The position numbers were made by a program, and so were the translations under genes. From Hirundichthys speculiger (Eukaryota; Chordata; Actinopteri; Beloniformes; Exocoetidae): a DNA stretch of 64,000 nt. This document shows positions 62,287 through 64,000 of the stretch, in pieces. The notes beneath the pieces are model-generated. The model did no database searches, had not been told where the DNA came from, and was given only the letters and a program-made list of their open reading frames with translations. Position 1 is the stretch's first letter, and each line of letters begins with the position of its first letter. The stretch is from the NCBI GenBank assembly GCA_018398805.1, contig JAGFBZ010000373.1, positions 1,240,001 to 1,304,000 on the forward strand, written 5' to 3'.

Positions 62287-64000
62287 GGTAAGACAAGGCT
62301 GGATGAAAGTTTAATGGCTACATACAACATTTGAGGGCCAATTAATCCTTTCATTATTGTGAGTGTAGACATTCTCAAAGAGGATTTCAAAGCCATTGTC
62401 ACAATATTTTATAAATATTATGTGTATTAAATGAGAGCTGCTTTATTAAAACTATATGGCTCTATGGTCACAAAGATAAAGACGAGCTGAGGGGTAAAAT
62501 AGCTGACTCAGTGAGAGCAAATAAAGATGATGTCTTGTGTGATTTTCCCCCCAACTGGATTCATTATTGTAATCGACCATTTAATTGACATTACTCAGAG
62601 AGTAATGATTCTATTTTTAGTGAAGGTTTTTAGTTATACTTAGTTTAATATGAAGTAAAACTCATCGAGGGATGTCTGTCACAGGAAATGAGAGTCACCT
62701 GTATGTTAGCGCCTGTCCTGTTGAATGGCGTCTGCCCTTGCTGGGCACCTTGGTGATTTCAGGAGTCTGGAGGCTTCCTCTTCGACCGTTCAACCCCACC
62801 CTGCTGATGTCGTTGTTTGTTCCATCACACACGTCAGATGGTGGCATCTCCATGACCTCAAAGCTCTCATCCCCTGACTGGCCAGACTGATCCTCATTTT
62901 CAAGGATCTGAGGAAGAGAATAAAAGTGAGTTTTAGATTCTACAGAGGCTTTTAAATCCTTGCGTTTCATCTGACAACATTTGAAACACCTTCTCAAGTG
63001 GTCGACTGTCTGTTCCCTTCAGACTCGACCTGACCTCCTCAGTGGGAGACGCGAGGCCCGGTGGAGGTGAGGGGCGGGGCTTCGTACCAGTCAGCACCTC
63101 TGCAGATGACACAGGTGGAGAGCCTGATGAGTGAGAGGGGAGAAATGATGTGACTGAGTGAATTCTGAGAATATTGCCTCACAAATCCCACAGTGGCCAT
63201 GTACTGTTGAGAAGCTGAGATCTTGAGATTCAACAAGAGTGAAAACAGTTTCCAGAGAGCTGCGATAGACTCCCTGTGACTCTGCAGAGAACTAAACAAG
63301 GATGGATGGATGAAAAACAGCTTCCTCTTGCAGATCTGCAACAACTAATATCAGTTGAGTTCCTTCCTGTTAAACAGTGCCATTAAAAGGACATTTTGTG
63401 ACAGTGTTGCTGGCTCAACATTCTAGATGTGACCTGACTTTCAAATCTTTAACATTCTGAAAATGCAGTGGTAGTTTTCCATTTTCAATATTTGACAGAA
63501 ACGCATGTACACGCGTACATATTAGTGCATGCTTACCCTGCTCAGAGACACGGAGCTGCTGCAGTAACATGTTGAGCCAGTGGTTGCTCACCCCACTGCC
63601 AGATAGTATGAGGTCAGGATTCAGGCCAGTTGCCTTGATGTGCTCACAGGAATCCAGACCCAGGAGCCGACGACGGGCCTCATAAAGGCAGGAGATGTTC
63701 CGTTCCAGACCTTTCACCACCACTGACTGATAAATATACAGTAAGTGCAACATAATTTTTTCTATCAGTATTCCCCTGCAGCACAAGTGAGGAGAGTGAA
63801 GAGAATTTATAAGAAATGTTGCAGTAAATATTTCCTATTCAATATGTGAAATAAGCCATTAAAATTCTCAGATTGAACCCCTTTTTATTTATTCATTTAT
63901 TTATTTATTGGAGATGTGCCTCAATCAAAAATCAGCTGATCTATGAGGAGGGCACATACCTTGCTGGCTTGTTTTGCTTTCGGTTTGACACTAATGAAGA
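58569..64000 (-). CDS. bicc2: Bicaudal-C family RNA-binding protein (bicc2-like), 3' eleven exons, partial
   Basis: Whole-gene entry for the coding part in the window. Bicaudal-C proteins bind mRNA through KH domains and polymerise through a C-terminal SAM domain to control translation in the cytoplasm. Seen here are the end of the last KH domain, a Ser/Pro-rich linker with the conserved block KPVVTEVRTPTDTWSGLGFS, the SAM domain and the tail GGASGRLPR. The sum from 63726 to the stop is about 480 residues. The 5' KH exons lie beyond the right edge. In the SAM domain about 12 of 55 positions differ from BICC1 as I remember it, and the linker is shorter. This favours the fish paralogue bicc2 over bicc1a/b, though the symbol is a judgement. 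All phases close except for a one-base gain at 58833-58835. Confidence 0.88.
58798..58898 (-). CDS. bicc2: bicc2-like exon: second half of the SAM domain, with a one-base gain
   Basis: On the - strand, acceptor catccag is followed by IDYQTFLTLSDEDLKEVGVS in the phase required by the previous exon. The family then needs TFGARRKM; here the bases read acctttcgga instead of a form one base shorter. The continuation GARRKMLIAIS is intact but in the next frame, and only this second frame joins correctly to the last exon. The extra base lies in the aaa at 58833-58835 (+ strand). Exon length is 101 where 100 would keep the frame. A genuine shift would break the SAM polymer interface and the tail; base-calling or assembly error is more likely. 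Confidence 0.9.
58999..59162 (-). CDS. bicc2: bicc2-like exon: first half of the SAM domain
   Basis: It starts in phase 1 and reads SEGFVSTSYFEGMCLSRRAS, a Ser/Pro segment, then DLPELLSQLGLIKYIDVFEQ and QE. The last part is helix 1 and the following loop of the SAM domain (BICC1: DLPELFSKLGLGKYTDVFQQQE). Donor gtaagc, phase 0. Confidence 0.93.
59253..59457 (-). CDS. bicc2: bicc2-like exon: Ser/Pro-rich linker
   Basis: It reads TGKMFNGSDSENWRERRGST, then a long low-complexity run of Ser, Pro and Thr encoded by tcc/cct/acc codons, then SSLNRSGNDKP. GSxSxNWRxR is a conserved element of BICC1 (SESDNWRDR). The donor is gtaagt, phase 1. The acceptor was taken as ttctcag at 59458-59464; an alternative upstream ttttag-like site would add about six in-frame codons. 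The low-complexity run is probably lineage-variable. Confidence 0.85.
59458..60115. other. bicc2-like intron
   Basis: Intron with no recognised element. Confidence 0.8.
60116..60279 (-). CDS. bicc2: bicc2-like exon: conserved KPVVTEVRTP block
   Basis: It starts in phase 1 after tattgtcag and reads MQRKPVVTEVRTPTDTWSGL, GFSKSMPAEAVKELRNIGRR and SYKPYLSTCSNQQQ. BICC1 has KKPVVTEVRTPTNTWSGLGF and SKSMPAETIKELR at the same place between the linker and SAM domain, one of the best conserved non-domain segments of the family. Donor gtacaa, phase 0. Confidence 0.95.
60280..61587. other. bicc2-like intron
   Basis: Intron with no recognised repeat or gene. The short frames at 60993-61221 lack support. 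Confidence 0.75.
61588..61627 (-). CDS. bicc2: bicc2-like micro-exon DYEKKKLLATR
   Basis: A 40-base exon between cctttgtag and gttagt, encoding DYDYEKKKLLATR and the first base of the next codon. It corresponds to FDYEQKKLLATKA in BICC1, and with the next exon gives ATRAMQRKPVV. It is too short for an open-frame scan, so its support is homology plus phase. Confidence 0.9.
61628..62131. other. bicc2-like intron
   Basis: Intron, nothing recognised. Confidence 0.75.
62132..62237 (-). CDS. bicc2: bicc2-like exon: linker
   Basis: It completes an Arg codon and reads LINTETEGGRSERRNSLRRD, VTLAQNVYADSPKTE and ends in phase 0 at donor gtgaaa. The link to the family is weaker here (YVNMQAF-like N.YADS). 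Phases on both sides fit and no stop occurs. The acceptor (tgccag) is preceded by a (TG)n run on the - strand. Confidence 0.75.
62238..62698. other. bicc2-like intron with CA/TG microsatellite
   Basis: It contains a (CA)n repeat at 62253-62282 directly upstream (on the - strand) of the splice acceptor, otherwise nothing recognised. Confidence 0.75.
62253..62282. repeat. (CA)n microsatellite
   Basis: About 15 CA units. On the coding (-) strand this is (TG)n lying some 16-45 bases upstream of a splice acceptor. Confidence 0.95.
62699..62907 (-). CDS. bicc2: bicc2-like exon: acidic linker
   Basis: Acceptor ttcctcag, phase 0. It reads ILENEDQSGQSGDESFEVME, MPPSDVCDGTNNDISRVGLN, GRRGSLQTPEITKVPSKGRR and HSTGQALTY, ending with two bases of an Arg codon at donor gtgact. 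The FVEVGMP/FEVMEMP-like segment is shared with BICC1. Low sequence constraint is usual for this linker. Confidence 0.85.
62990..63123 (-). CDS. bicc2: bicc2-like exon: Pro-rich linker
   Basis: Two bases complete a Gly codon from the previous exon, then SPPVSSAEVLTGTKPRPSPP, PGLASPTEEVRSSLKGTDSR and PLEK. SPPPGL is the motif found at this point in BICC1. The donor (gtgttt) is weak but is the only one that keeps the phase for the next exon. Confidence 0.82.
63124..63536. other. bicc2-like intron
   Basis: Intron, nothing recognised. Confidence 0.75.
63537..63726 (-). CDS. bicc2: bicc2-like exon: end of the last KH domain
   Basis: Acceptor atttatcag, phase 0. It reads SVVVKGLERNISCLYEARRR, LLGLDSCEHIKATGLNPDLI and on to LRVSEQ. 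BICC1 has SVIVKSVERNALNMYEARKC then LLGLES at this place, the last strand and helix of its third KH domain. Donor gtaagc, phase 1. Confidence 0.93.
63961..64000 (-). CDS. bicc2: bicc2-like exon, cut by the window edge
   Basis: Only the 3' part is present. It reads FISVKPKAKQASK then donor gtatgt in phase 0, matching ISISIKPKPKQPSK of BICC1, directly before the KH segment above. The exon continues to the right of the window. Confidence 0.9.

Overview
The window looks like nuclear DNA of a ray-finned (teleost) fish. It holds multi-exon genes with GT-AG introns whose exons read as vertebrate proteins. The spaces between exons carry debris of hAT, Tc1/mariner and L2/Rex-type elements, a tRNA-derived SINE, and many (TA)n, (CA)n and (TATC)n microsatellites, the usual mix of teleost genomes. 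No bacterial, viral or organellar gene was seen.

Two genes lie tail to tail. The first, on the + strand, is the 3' part of spock1 (testican-1, an extracellular proteoglycan). Eight exons run from 24780 to the stop at 52337, followed by a 3' UTR of about 1.3 kb. They cover the cysteine-rich/Kazal (follistatin-like) part, the SPARC-type EF-hand domain, the thyroglobulin type-1 domain and the acidic tail that carries the glycosaminoglycan sites and ends GYIW. The signal-peptide exons must lie to the left of the window, so bases 1-24779 are probably one long spock1 intron. The second gene, on the - strand, is the 3' part of a Bicaudal-C family RNA-binding protein, here called bicc2-like. Eleven exons run from the right edge down to the stop at 58569-58571: the end of the last KH domain, a Ser/Pro-rich linker, the SAM domain and the conserved GGASGRLPR tail. 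About 5 kb of intergenic DNA separates the two genes.

Each gene carries one single-base indel inside an otherwise conserved exon, where splice phase and homology agree on the reading frame. One is a one-base loss at about 34553-34558 in spock1; the other is a one-base gain at 58833-58835 in the bicc2-like SAM domain. Assembly or sequencing error is the simplest explanation, but a true broken allele is not excluded.

Region by region: 1-24.8 kb is intron with a hAT remnant, a dead LINE, a block of nested hAT/Tc1 elements in TA microsatellites (6.3-11.0 kb) and LINE 3' ends. 24.8-52.3 kb holds the spock1 exons, with one more hAT copy, a hairpin-ended repeat, a dead LINE and a SINE between them. 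52.3-58.5 kb is the spock1 3' UTR and intergenic DNA with a strong CTCF-like motif. 58.5-64 kb is the bicc2-like gene. The two genes have no obvious joint pathway. Their proximity is best read as ancestral synteny: human SPOCK2 and BICC1 lie in the same part of 10q21-22, the paralogue of the SPOCK1 region at 5q31. I found no convincing undescribed biological system; the most useful observations are the two indels, the likely ohnologue pair and the repeat family nested in microsatellites.
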